Part shown: in pieces, positions 21,534 through 31,905 of the stretch | Numbering within the stretch: the stretch's first letter is position 1 | How the letters are laid out: every line of letters begins with the position of its first letter | Assembly: GCA_023512835.1 (NCBI GenBank) | Contig: CM042088.1 | Location: forward strand, 1,364,001-1,428,000 | Length of the DNA stretch: 64,000 bases | Direction: 5' to 3' | From: Taxillus chinensis | Taxonomy: Eukaryota; Streptophyta; Magnoliopsida; Santalales; Loranthaceae | Made by a program: the position numbers and the translations under genes | Notes under the pieces: generated by a model | Seen by the model: only the letters and a program-made list of their open reading frames with translations | The model's database searches: none | What the model was told of the DNA's origin: nothing

Positions 21534-22700
21534 TCGGGTTGAGGCTGGGCTGGCTGAGGTTGGCTTGGCTGAGGTATGTAAAAGCTTCCTCCTTGTGGAT
21601 GGTACTTTGGGAATTGCAGTGGTGGGGCGGATGCCACATAAGTCGCCAATGGCTGCCCACCATAATATCCTTGCGTGATACACTGTCCAGATTGGGCCCC
21701 CGAGGAGGCGAAATCAAGTTTAGGTTGCCAGACTGCTTGTGCTTCTTCTTCTTTTTTGCGATTGGGTGGCGTAGACCTTCGAGGAGTCTCGCTTTTATTC
21801 CCGCCAAGCCTGCCTTCCCTGATGCCGCCCTCAATTCTTTCTCCCGAGGTGACTAAATCGGCGAAGCCGCTTGATACATTCCCAACCAGCTTTTCATAGT
21901 AAATGCCCTTTAAGGTACTGATGAAAAGGGTAGTGAGCTCTCGTTCAGTCAATGGGGGCTGAACGTCCATAACTGCTTCTCTCCATCTTCGAGCATAAGT
22001 CTTGAAACTTTCTTTATCGGCTTTCTCAAATGACTGTAATGCCAATCTATCGAGTGCCAACTACGTGACATGTTTGTATTGCGCTAAGAAGGCTATAGCC
22101 AGGTCATTCCAAGTGCGGATATGACTGCCTTCTAACCAAGTTGGTATGTGCGGCCAAATTGCGGCAATACATCGTGGAATGGGTCCTTGGACATTGGGTA
22201 CTGTTGAACTTTTCGAAATCCGGCATTTTAAACTTCGGAGGTAGCACGACCCCAGGCACTAAGCATAAATCACAGGCATTGGTTGTCCCATAGCTCTCTG
22301 CCCCTTCAACAGCCTTTAGCCTCGCTTCTATTTGCTTCCAACTTGGTTGTTGGTGGGTTTCTTTAGGAACAAGTAAGTCCCTTGCTCCCATGGGGTTTTC
22401 TGAGATTGGGGTTCCTACGTTTGGTGGCGTAGTTGGAACTTGGCGAGAACTACCCGGAACCAGGTTGGGTTGCGCATAGGCTTGGGAATCTACTTGAAAT
22501 TGTACAAACCCTTGTGGCAGGTTTTTCGTTTGTCCTTGATTAGCTGCTCCTTCTGCTGGGGCGGGTTCCCTTGCGGTTGCCACTTTAGTCAGAAGGTCCA
22601 TCATGGCTTTCAACTGAAGCTGAACCTCGAGGATACTGCCCCCCATCTCTTGCTGAGCTTGTTCAAGTCCTGAAAGTTGGTCCTCCGTATGGTCTCCCAT
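21534..22700 (-). pseudogene. Ogre gag, N-terminal and core part
   Basis: Starts at ATG 22700 (MGDHTEDQLSGLEQ) with a Gln/Leu-rich helix, a linker and the gag core. The core shows KFKMPDFEKFNSTQCPR, WNDLAIAFLAQYKH, FKTYARRWREAVMDVQPPL, LFISTLKGIYYEKLVG and FADLVTSGERIEGGIREGR. It encodes the structural particle protein. Breaks: a frameshift and apparent deletion near 22110-22170 and a TAG near 22062 before LALDRLALQ. The frame continues past the insertion at 16709-21533 into 16708-15839. Confidence 0.85.
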
Positions 22701-22984
22701 ACCCTAGTCTGACATAGCTTCAGGTGCTTAATTACGGGTTGATCTCAAGTTATAGGAATGCCCAATCTTGTTTGATCTGGAAATCGATCCGTTAAGCTTC
22801 TTGTTGTTCTTTTTTTTTTTTTGAACTTTTGTTCTTATCATGAATGCATGAATACATGTAATGAATGCATGTAATGAATGACTAATGGTGGGAACGGTGA
22901 AAAACAATTTATCGATTGATGAAACCAAATACATTATTGGTGGAAAGAAGGCTGAAGTACAACACGGATAGCCTTAATGCATAT
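22701..22984 (-). other. Ogre spacer between ORF1-B and gag
   Basis: Non-coding. It contains a T run (22809-22822) and repeated ATGAATGCATGTA words. The chromovirus insertion splits this spacer; its other side is 49525-49567. Confidence 0.55.
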
Positions 22985-23369
22985 TGTCACGGGGTCAGCC
23001 TTTATAGCAGCTTAACCCGTCCGGCACCTAGTTCCCACCCGTACGAAGGAACGCTAGGTCAGCCTAACTCATCGCATTTGGATCGGAACCCATCGATCCG
23101 TTGTAAAGCAATTGTGTAGGGAAGAGCTTAGCGGAAGAATGATTTAAACGAAGGCAACAAACGATTGTATTGATTGCTTGAAAGCTTTACAACATCACTC
23201 CCCTACATATAGATGTTAACACTTTTCTGGCTATGTCACCAGGAGACATCATATATGATCGAAATCTGAAATCTCTACAACTTACTCTATAAGCTAAGTA
23301 CAACACTTTACAAAGGGGAAATACCCTAAAATAGCCTAAGTGTGCTAGGATAAGCCTCGGTCCGTGACA
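22985..23369 (-). repeat. chromovirus 3' LTR (385 bp)
   Basis: Begins TGTCACGGGGTC and ends CCGTGACA. Same length as 49140-49524 and about 98% identical by eye. A primer-site-free inner border and an adjacent polypurine tract mark it as the 3' LTR. Confidence 0.92.
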
Positions 23370-23382
23370 TTCTCCCCCACCC
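23370..23382 (-). other. polypurine tract of the chromovirus
   Basis: In element orientation GGGTGGGGGAGAA lies directly before the 3' LTR start TGTCACGG. Confidence 0.75.
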
Positions 23383-24595
23383 GATTTCGCAGCCTCCTCG
23401 TTGCGTCTTCGGCTTCCTCGAGCTCGTCAAACTGCCTGATGTAGCGTTCGACTCCTTCACGGTACTCTTCAATCTCCTTGGAGAATTGCCCCAAATCCTC
23501 TTCCTTCTCCCAGCTTGCCTCTTCAACCGGCTTGTTCTTCCATTGGACGTAGTACTCCACCCGACTTGGATCTACGCCTCTTTTTGGCACGACTCTACGA
23601 GAATGGATTTTCTCTATCTTTTTGTTGTAGGTCTTGCCTGTTGATGCTGTTGGTGTCCGCACCGCCCGTTGTCCGCTCGTCTCTTCTAAGTCTTTGTGGT
23701 AAGGCTTGAGCAAACTAACATGGAACACCGGATGCCTTTGTAAGCTAGTCGGGAGGTCCAGTTTGTATGAGACCTTCCCAACTCTCTTAAGTACTTTGAA
23801 AGGCCCCTCATAACGGCGCACCAAACCCTTATGCAATTGTATGAGTGCTTTGGTTTGGCGCGGAAGGAGTTTGAGCATCACCATGTCTCCTTCTTGAAAT
23901 TCTAAGGGTCTCCTTTGTTGATCCGCCCACTTCTTCATCTTCTTCGCCGCTTTGTGCAAGTATGCTCTGGCCAAATACGTCTGTTCATGCCATCCTTTTG
24001 TAAACTTGAATGCCGCGGGGCTCTTTCCAGTGTACCCCCGAGTGATGGAAGTGGGCGTCAATGGTTGCTGCCCAGTTGCGAGTTCGAACGGACTCTCGTT
24101 CGTGGACTCGCTCTTCTGCAAGTTATATGAGAATTGGGCTATGTCCAACAACTTGGCCCAATCTTTTTGGTTGGCACTCACGTAGTGCCTCAGATACAGC
24201 TCCAATAAGCCATTGACACGTTCAGTTTGGCCGTCTGTTTGTGGGTGAAAACTTGTTGAAAAGTTTATGTTTGAACCCATTATCCGAAACAGCTCGATCC
24301 AAAACTGCCCAGTAAATCGAGAGTCCCGATCACTCACGATTGTCTTTGGAATGCCCCAGTACTTTACCACGTATTTGAAGAATAGTCGGGCTGTGTCGTC
24401 TGCTGTGCAGTCCTTCGGAGCTGGAATGAATACTCCATACTTAGAGAATCGGTCGACCACCACAATAATCGTACCGCATCCTTCGGATCTTGGGAGACAA
24501 ACAATGAAGTCCATCGAAACACTTTCCCAAGGTCTTTCCGGAGTAGGCAAAGGTTCTAACAGTCCCGCCGATTGCCGATTCTCTATCTTGTCTTG
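23373..24595 (-). pseudogene. chromovirus integrase core, C-terminus and chromodomain
   Basis: The frame opens after a TAA near 24596 (RTCLVC, stop, QDKIENRQ). The integrase core has [20 protein letters not shown] and QTDGQTERVNG, giving D, D and E. A GPF-type C-terminal module follows (RRYEGPFKVLKRVGKVSYKL, HPVFHVSLLKPY). Next is a chromodomain, IHSRRVVPKRG...VEYYVQWKNKPVEEASWE, followed by QFSKEIEEY. In plant chromoviruses this domain guides integration to heterochromatin. The core-to-chromodomain frame is open for about 400 codons and ends at GLS just before the 3' LTR. This is the best-preserved part of the element. Confidence 0.9.
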
Positions 24596-25126
24596 TTAGC
24601 ACACAAGACAAGTCCTCACGTACACTTGAACGTCCTCGTAAAGTTGAGGCCAGTAGTAGCTCCGTTCGACCAACGCCAAGGTACGATCGACTCCGGGATG
24701 GCCAACCCACCGCGAGTCGTGACATTCTTTGAGGATGTCTCTCCTCAAACTTCCCCATTTAGGAACGTACACCCGTTCCCCTCGAGTATAGAGCAAGTCA
24801 TCCCTTAGCCAAAATCACCGCGTCTTCCCAGCTTTGACGCATTCCACCAAGGACTTGGCTAATGGGTCGTGCTCCATTCCTTCTTTTAGTTTGTCCACCA
24901 GGGGGAATTGTGGTTTGCTAATGGCTACAAGTTCCACCTTCCGACTTAGTGCATCGGCCACCACATTATTTGTGCCCGGTTTGTACTCGAGTACAAAGTC
25001 GAATTCCGCTAGGAGTCCTTACCACCGTGCTTGCTTCGGAGTTAAGTTCCTTCGAGTTAGAAAATAACTCGTAGCAATATTGTCCGTCTTCACCACGAAC
25101 TTGGACCCTAGTAAGTAATGCCTCCA
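24596..25126 (-). pseudogene. chromovirus RNase H end and integrase zinc-binding region
   Basis: With frame changes one reads [37 protein letters not shown] and VVADALSRK (end of RNase H and tether). These are followed by KWGSLRRDILKECHDSRWVGHPG and YVRTCLVC (integrase HHCC motif). Stops near 25021, 24808 and 24596 and frameshifts break it. Copia begins exactly upstream at 25127, inside codons of the RHYLL motif. Confidence 0.8.
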
Positions 25127-26338
25127 TGATGGTCCCTTGGAGCCTAAAGGGGGGGGGGGTGAATAGGCTCTTATTAAAACTCTTTGTTTCTCTCAAGACA
25201 CAAACACTTATCTAGTTAAGTGATAGAATCACTGCGGAAGATAACCAGATAGTGGAAGTATTTTGTTTTATTATCACAAGATAAATACAACAAAATAGAA
25301 GCATGACTCTCTTACACTCTGTTTACAAATGAACTCACACACTAGCCAACTTCTATCTCCAAAGATGAAAACGCTTGTGCATACACAGAATTAGTCTTTT
25401 CTTTTCTAATGCACATTCGCTCTCTGTCAATGTACAAGTATGAATATTTATACAAAACATTCCTAAGCGACAACCTTGGAACTTGTAGTTCCGGAAAGCG
25501 TTCAGCACTAACTGTCCCTCGGTAATCTCTCTGCCTTGACTGCTGCGGTTTATGGAGCTCAAGATCTTGGGTTCGAAGAATATAAGTGCGTTTGTGAGTT
25601 CCCAAATACAATTAAGGTTGTGTCCACATATCTGGATGATCCACGTGTAAGATTCTTCAGGTTCTCAATGAATTCGTCTTACATCGGGACGCCACGAGCT
25701 GATAACTTTAAATGCGGTTGAGTTGAAGCAGTATCTTCTTGGTCCAGTGTAATTTTCCTTACTCCGTAGCTAATGAAGCTCGGAACCTTACTCCGTGTCA
25801 GTGGTTGCTTACTCCGTATCTATTTAGTACTGGAATCCTTAGTCCGTGTCAGCGCTTCCTTACTCCGCATGTAAGTTCCTTACTCCGTATGTAAGTTCCT
25901 TACTCCGTATGTAATTTCCTTACTCCGGGCGAGTCTTGAAAAGTCTGATGACTTATTCCGTGTCAGCGCTTTCTTACTCCGCATGTAAGTTCCTTACTCC
26001 GTATGTAAGTTCCTTACTCCATATGTAAGTTCCTTACTCCGTATGTAAATTCCTTACTCCGTATGTAAGTTCCTTACTTCGTATGTAAATTCCTTACTCC
26101 GGGCGAGTAAGATATCCGGATTCCTTACTCCGCATATGGTTTCCTTACTCCGCACTTATCCTTTAAGTTCTTAGTCCGTACGAATGTTCCTTATTCCGTA
26201 TGTATTTGTGACTTGGTTATTTACCAAGTGTTTGACGACACTCACTCTTGTCCGGATCAGGATTATGTATCCTGTCCTTAGCTTTGCTCTCACGAGTGCA
26301 TCTCTGGATTAGTAACATATCTTCTGCAATGATCAAAT
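25127..26338 (-). repeat. Copia 3' LTR, first part (before Tekay insertion)
   Basis: Aligns almost base for base with 42884-44113, including the run of G at 25147-25156, and stops at CAAAT, the Tekay target duplication. The LTR resumes at 35486. Confidence 0.9.
25856..26105. repeat. 20-bp TTACTCCG tandem array in Copia LTR
   Basis: Unit TTCCTTACTCCGTATGTAAG repeated in two blocks separated by GGGCGAGTCTTGAAAAG. Looser TTACTCCG / TTAGTCCG words extend from about 25757 to 26200. The matching array in the other LTR (43612-43878) has one more unit. Confidence 0.93.
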
Positions 26339-26742
26339 TGTAATGACCCGTGTGTAACCCGTGTGTAAGGAGTTAACCACAAACACCTTGGATGTTGGTA
26401 CACAAGTTTAAGGTAAGAGATGAGCCCAAGAGGGGACTTTTGAGAGGTGCATGTGTCAAGCGATAGCGTACATTTATGCCCTAGGAAGATGCTATGCGTT
26501 CTAGGCGGTTTAAGTCGTTTTGGCTGATCTTGGAGCTCACTTTTGACCTAGTAGATGGCCTCAAACAATTGGCGTGCAAGAACAAAAGTTTCTTAGAATG
26601 AGGTCCTCTATCTACCACAGAAATTTCAGAGCATTTGGAGCTGCACGTGAATTCACCCATTTCACGTGCAAGCATATTTTTGCTTCTCAGGCCTCTACAA
26701 GATGCAAGGAGACTTGGGGTAAAGTTTGGGTGCATTTGGAGC

Positions 26743-26770
26743 TGCACGCCAATTGGGGAATTGGCGTGCA
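26743..26770. repeat. perfect hairpin in Tekay U3
   Basis: TGCACGCCAATT / GGGG / AATTGGCGTGCA; a further AATTGGCGTGCAGC copy follows at 26771-26784, so two alternative stems can form. It recurs in the 3' LTR (about 34092-34119) and in complement in the other Tekay copies. Confidence 0.8.
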
Positions 26771-26900
26771 AATTGGCGTGCAGCCATATTTTTGCATGGT
26801 TCCCTTGGTTTTGTCATTCTAATGAACTTTCTCCAAAGGACCATGTTGAAATTCTGAGTATTTTGGCCTATATGGGTGCGGAAAGGTGGTAACTTGTGTG

Positions 26901-26959
26901 ATCAAAACTACGTCGTTTTGATGCTGGGATTCACTTAATCAAAACTACGTCGTTTTGAT
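26901..26959. promoter_or_regulatory. duplicated palindromic element upstream of TATA
   Basis: Two identical 22-bp units (26901-26922 and 26938-26959), each with 8-bp arms ATCAAAAC...GTTTTGAT around TACGTC. The second ends 11 bp before the TATA box. ACGT cores are typical bZIP contacts. A regulatory role is inferred from position and duplication. Confidence 0.6.
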
Positions 26960-26970
26960 GTTGTGTTGCC

Positions 26971-26978
26971 TATATAAG
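26971..26978 (+). promoter_or_regulatory. TATA box of Tekay 5' LTR
   Basis: TATATAAG stands 11 bp after the palindromic pair and is conserved at 34323-34330 and, in complement, in the minus-strand Tekay LTRs. Confidence 0.7.
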
Positions 26979-27550
26979 GAGGAGGAGTCCCTCTGTTTTA
27001 GGTTTAGGGTTTGTTGCTTCACCAGCCGTCGCAGAGAGAGAGAGAGAGGGGAAGGAGAGCTCCTGGTTGTTGTCGGGCGTCTTGCGTGGGTGGTCGGTGC
27101 TTCGTGGGTGGACGGCGTTCGGCTTGGGATCGGACCGTTCTTTGTGTTGTTGCGTTTTCCTTGAGGTAGGGGTTCTGTTCTTCCTAAATCCTCCTCTGTC
27201 CTAGGGTCCTAGGCCAGAATATGAGATATCTGTTATATTATTTATATGTAAATTCATATAGGTGTGACCTCCTATATGAATGTTGGCCTTCATGGCATGT
27301 TGGTGTGATTCCGTGGATTACATGCTATGTGTTCGATGAAATGCCTGTGTGAATATAGCCGTATGCATATGCCCATTACGTGTTTGGTAATATGCCTGTG
27401 TGGCCGGATTTGTGGTTTAGTGTATGTGTCTTGTGTGTTTGCTCTATTTTCCTGAATGGTTGGGTTTGTGCGCTTGTGAACGGGTGCACACCAAGTGTTT
27501 GGTGGTATGCTTGGGTGACCATGTGTGTTGTGTGCTTGACTGTGGTATCT

Positions 27551-27654
27551 GGCCTGAAGAGGCGGTTAAATAACTTGGCCTGAAGAGGCGGTTAAATCAC
27601 TTGGCCTGAAGAGGCGGTTAAATAACTTGGCCTGAAGAGGCGGTTAAATCACTT
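27551..27654. repeat. 26-bp tandem array in Tekay LTR (4 copies)
   Basis: Four units beginning GGCCTGAAGAGGCGGTTAAA, alternating TAACTT and TCACTT endings, so the higher-order period is 52 bp. Repeated at 34901-35004. Confidence 0.93.
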
Positions 27655-28137
27655 GTGTTTTGTGTGGTGGATAATTGTGACGACTGATGTGGTTTGTTAT
27701 TGTTTGTTAAGATTGTTGTAACACGTCACTGCACCTGTGCACATGCATGTAGCCGCTAGGAGCATGGGAAGGGTTGGGGAGACTTGATCCCTACTGAGGC
27801 TGCGGTTGCTCACCCCTCCTACTTGTGTTTGCTTGTTTTCCAGGGGACTTATAGGCGTTAGGTGGATACACCAAGGTGGAAGACCTTATCCATTTTACTC
27901 TTCCATTTATGTTGTTTTCTTTTATGGGAACCGATGTAACCCCAGATGGGGATGGGATTGGAAAGAATTCATGTAATAACTGGTTTGGAATATTTTTATG
28001 AATATTACTTTCTTGAACGGGTTGTGGATGTTTGAAATGTAAAATTCTTGGTTTGTATCCTAACCCCTTTGCCCTCCGTGTGGGTAAAAGGGGAGTCACG
28101 TGCCGGTTTCCTCGGGTTGGAAATCCGGGGCGTGACA

Positions 28138-28563
28138 ATATGGTATCGAGCATGGTCTAGTTGGCCTAGGGTAGTGGGCGGACTTGGTTATCCTAAGTCC
28201 TTTGGAGGAGCCTGGAGGGACATGCCTGATCAACATGGTCCTCTTTGAGCCTCCAAGGTGTACTTAGGGTAGTCCAGTCTTGTGATAGGATTTGCATGCA
28301 TTGGCATTAGGGCACTAGTTGCATTTGTTGTGAATGTATGCTAAACCGTGGATAAGATCACATGATTAAGTGAAATGTGCAACTCGATTTGTTTGGCAAT
28401 GTGTACTTGGATCGTGAACTGTGAAATGTGATTGATGCAATGTATGTGTGTAATGTCATGTGTTAGTGAAATTGATAATGGGGTAGAGGTAGTCAATTTG
28501 TTAGGTCAATTTTTAGTAGTCAAACGCGTCTGACGTTTGTGCATCTTACTTCATGTAGTAAGA
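28138..28563 (+). other. Tekay primer site and 5' leader
   Basis: TGGTATCGAGC at 28141 is an iMet-type primer site with a small change from TGGTATCAGAGC. The leader up to the gag ATG at 28564 has no coding sequence. Confidence 0.65.
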
Positions 28564-29790
28564 ATGCCACCGAGGAGAGTGACACGTGCGTCCGGGGCGA
28601 TGGGCGATGAGTCATCTGCCCATGAGGGTCCGGGTGCGGGACCATCCGTTGGAGGGCATGCGTTGCTACCGGCACGGCTACAAGAAGGCATCCGGCTGGA
28701 GGTACGAGAGCTACGGGAGGGACTCCGGCAAGACGTTCGGGAGGAGGTGCGCCGTGAGATGGCAAAGACAGCGGTGGTGCCACCACCACCACCACCGGTG
28801 GGAGAGCTGCCTCGTGAGCGTGAGAGTTCGCCGGGTGGTGTACCGACCCGTGCAGAGGATGACGTGGTGACACGGTTCCGAAAGGAACAACCTCCGCGAT
28901 TTAAGGGGGGGGAAGATCCTGTGGTAGGCGAGCGGTGGTTGAGGCAGATTGAGCATGTGTTCTCCTTTCTCCTGCCCCGGGAGGAGGATAAAGTGCGGCC
29001 GGCAATTCGGCGGCTAGAGGGGGGACGCTTTGGAGTGGTGGACGAGTGTTGCGGGGAGCCGTGCGGTGCAACTCATGTTTTGGGAGGAATTCTTGCAACT
29101 CTTCCAAGATGAGTTCTTCCCAGGAATCGGTGAGATGGCAGAAGAGGGAAGAATTTGGCAGCTTGAGCGAGGGATCCAAGACGGTACCTGAGTATGAGCG
29201 GGAATTCCGGAGATTGAGTAGGTTTGCTCCTGAGACCGTGGTAAGGGAGGACCTGAAGGCCCACAAGTTCACCTTGGGTCTCAGGCCAGCCCTTAGGGAG
29301 AGGGTGGCGATTCTACGCTTGAGGACCTATGCCTGAGGCCGTGGAGACGGCCCGAATAGGCGAGAGAGAGCCGGATGATGGGAGGCAGGCCCATCGGGGG
29401 CGCCGATTGCGAGTGGGCCTGATCGAGATGCAGGGTCCAAGAGGCTCAAGACGGAGGAGAGGGATAGCGGTTCTTTTCGCGATCGGGGTCGGACATCCGT
29501 GAACCTTGGGAGGTTCACCTTTGGCGGCGGAAGACGGGGGGGTCCATCTGGGAGTCTACCGAGCGGATGCCACCGTCGTGGAGAGCAGGGTCACTTCAAA
29601 GGGGAGTGCCCCAAGAAGGACCGGCGATGCAACAACCGTGGACGAGAGGGTCATTTGCGTCGGGTTTGCAGGAGTGGCAACAGGGGAATAGGGGGCGCGG
29701 CATCCGGCGTGAGGAGTGATGCTAGCTTCCGTGCACCAGCGAGAGACCGGCTCGTCGGTGGCGGGCCAGGCCCAGGCAGGATCTAGTCGG
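28564..29790 (+). pseudogene. Tekay gag, frameshifted
   Basis: Starts at ATG 28564 (MPPRRVTRASGA). A helical LREGLRQDVREEVRREM segment, the gag core (FRKEQPPRFKGGEDPVV, WLRQIEHVFSFLLPREEDKVR), then REFRRLSRFAPETVVREDLKAHKF in another frame, and a nucleocapsid segment in a third. The zinc knuckle reads CHRRGEQGHFKGEC, with the second Cys replaced by Arg; the minus-strand copy retains CHSCGEQGHFKGEC. Frame changes fall near 29030, 29330 and 29490, the first at a G run. Confidence 0.85.
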
Positions 29791-29877
29791 ACCCGACCCC
29801 AGGGGAGGCCGGAGCGCCAGGCAGACCGAGGCCGGAGGCAACCTTAGCGGGAAGCGTCCGATGGATCGAGCCGACCG

Positions 29878-31905
29878 GTGGCACGGGCCAAGGGAGGGTG
29901 TTTGCGCCTGGAGGCGACATACCAGGAGGAGGCCGAGCTACCACCCCCACCAGCCGAGGGTGGAGCAGGACCATCGGTGGTTAGAGGTACCCTCTTGATC
30001 TCCCGTACCTTAGCTTCCGTTCTTTTCGATACGGGTGCATCATGTTCGTTTGTTCTTGAGCTTGTAATAGACGGCTTGGGGTTAGCCTGTGTGGAGGCCG
30101 CGAGGCCCCTAGTTGTGGAGTCTCCAGGTGGGAGGCATGATTGAGGTACGGCGAGTGTGTCGTGGGCGTGTGTTAACCATAGGCGAGGTGGAGCCGAGTT
30201 TTGACTTGCATGTGATGCCTTTGAGAACGTTTGACCTGATCTTGGGTATGGATTGGCTTATGGCTTTCCAGGCCAAGATAGATTGTTATCGGCGGCGTGT
30301 GACCTTCGTGACACCTGCAGGGACCTCTTGCACCCTGCAGGGGGAGTGGGATTGTGAGGCGAGTCGGGCCGGGCCAGTGTTGGACCAGTGGGGTGCCATT
30401 ACCCACAGGTTAGCAGCCCTGACCTTTGCTGGGGAGGGTAAGGTGGAAAAGAGGGTGTGGCCCGCTGTTGTGGACCAATTTCAGGATGTTTTTCCTGAGC
30501 AGTTGAGGAGTTTGCCACCTAAGAGGAGTGTGGAGTTCACCATTGAGTTGGTGCCGGGGACGGGTCCGATTTCCCAAGTAGCGTATCGTATGGGGCCAGC
30601 TGAGTTGAGGGAACTTCGAGGCAAATCGAGGAGTTGGTGGGCCAGGGGTATATCGGACCGAGTACCTCACCTTGGGGTGCTCCGGTGCTCTTTGCTAAGA
30701 AGGCCGATGGCACGCTTCGTCTCTCGCATCGACTACAGGAAGCCGAATTCGGTGGATCGTGAAGAACAAGTACCCGTTGCCTCGGATAGATGACCTGTTT
30801 GACCAATTGAGTGGGGCCCAGGTGGTTTTCCAAGATAGATTTACGGTCGGGGTATCACCGGCTCGGGGTTAGGGAGGAGGACATCCCTAAGACGGCTTTT
30901 CGGTGCAGGTATGGGCATTATGAGTGGGTAGTGATGCCTTTCGGGCTCACTAATGCACCAGCGGTGTTCATGCATTTGATGAACCAGGTCTTTGCTCCAT
31001 ACCTAGACTCGTTCGTGGTGGTGTTTATCGACGATATCTTGGTGTATTCCAAGACCGAGAGGGAACATGTGGAGCACTTGGCAACAGTGTTGCAAACCTT
31101 GAGGGACCAGCGACTGTTTGCTAAGTTTAGCAAGTGTGAGTTTTGGCTGCAGGAGGTTCACTTTCTTGGCCATGTGGTGTCACTGAGGGAGTTAGGGTGG
31201 ACCCAGCCAAGATTGAGGCCGTGGCATCGTGGGCGAGGCCAACCAACGTTTTTGAGATCCGTAGTTTTCTTGGTTTGGCGGGGTACTATCGTCGTTTTGT
31301 AGAGGGGTTCTCCCGTTTGGCGGCTCCTATGACAGCGTTGACTCGGAAGGGCGTGAAGTTTGATTGGACGACAAGTGTCGGCGGGCGTTTGAGACTCTCA
31401 AAACCCGTTTGACCACTGCACCTGTGTTGAGGTTGCCTAGGGAGGATATTCCATATGAGGTGTATTGTGATGCGTCCAGGGTTGGTTTGGGGTGTGTGCT
31501 TATGCGGGAGCACGGTGTGGTAGCTTATGGGTCGAGGCAGCTGAAGCCTCATGAGCAGAATTATCCTACTCATGACCTTGAGTTAGCGGCCGTCATCTTC
31601 GCCCTGAAGAGTTGGCAGCACTACCTCTTGGGGGGAAAAGTTTGTGGTGTTCTCGGATCACAAGAGCCTTCGAGACATCTTTACTCGAAGGACTTGAATC
31701 CGAGGCAAAGGAGATGGGTGGAGTATTTGCGGACCTTTGATTTTACTCTTGCCTATACCCCGGGCAAGGGTAATGTTGTGGGCGATGCATTGAGCAGAAA
31801 AGGGAAAGGCTGCGGTGGCCGTGAGGGAGTGGAAGCCGATGGAGCAGTTGGCGATGTTGCGGCTGCGCAGCTGTTGTTCGTGATGGTGGGACAGCCCTGA
31901 GTCCT
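29878..31905 (+). pseudogene. Tekay protease, reverse transcriptase and RNase H, frameshifted
   Basis: Protease: ASVLFDTGASCSFV and [62 protein letters not shown] and the catalytic [12 protein letters not shown]. RNase [34 protein letters not shown] and [21 protein letters not shown]. Tether: [19 protein letters not shown]. Shifts occur near 30140, 30620, 30740, 30840, 31190, 31370 and 31640. They are mostly single-base changes relative to the minus-strand copy, several in G runs. Confidence 0.88.

Larger units (their letters stand above)
26339..28137 (+). repeat. Tekay 5' LTR
   Basis: Contains, in order, a 12-bp-arm hairpin (26743-26770), two palindromic elements (26901-26922, 26938-26959), a TATA box (26971-26978), a GA run near 27034, a 26-bp tandem array (27551-27654) and the GGGTAAAAGGGGAGTCACG 3' block. 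Confidence 0.93.

Noticed and set aside
25147..25156. Poly-G run as an assembly gap artefact
   Set aside because: A similar run is present in the other Copia LTR (42906-42915), so it belongs to the element.
28520..28956. Antisense frames rich in Pro, His and Val over Tekay gag
   Set aside because: Shadows of the gag N-terminus; the plus frame matches the other Tekay copy.
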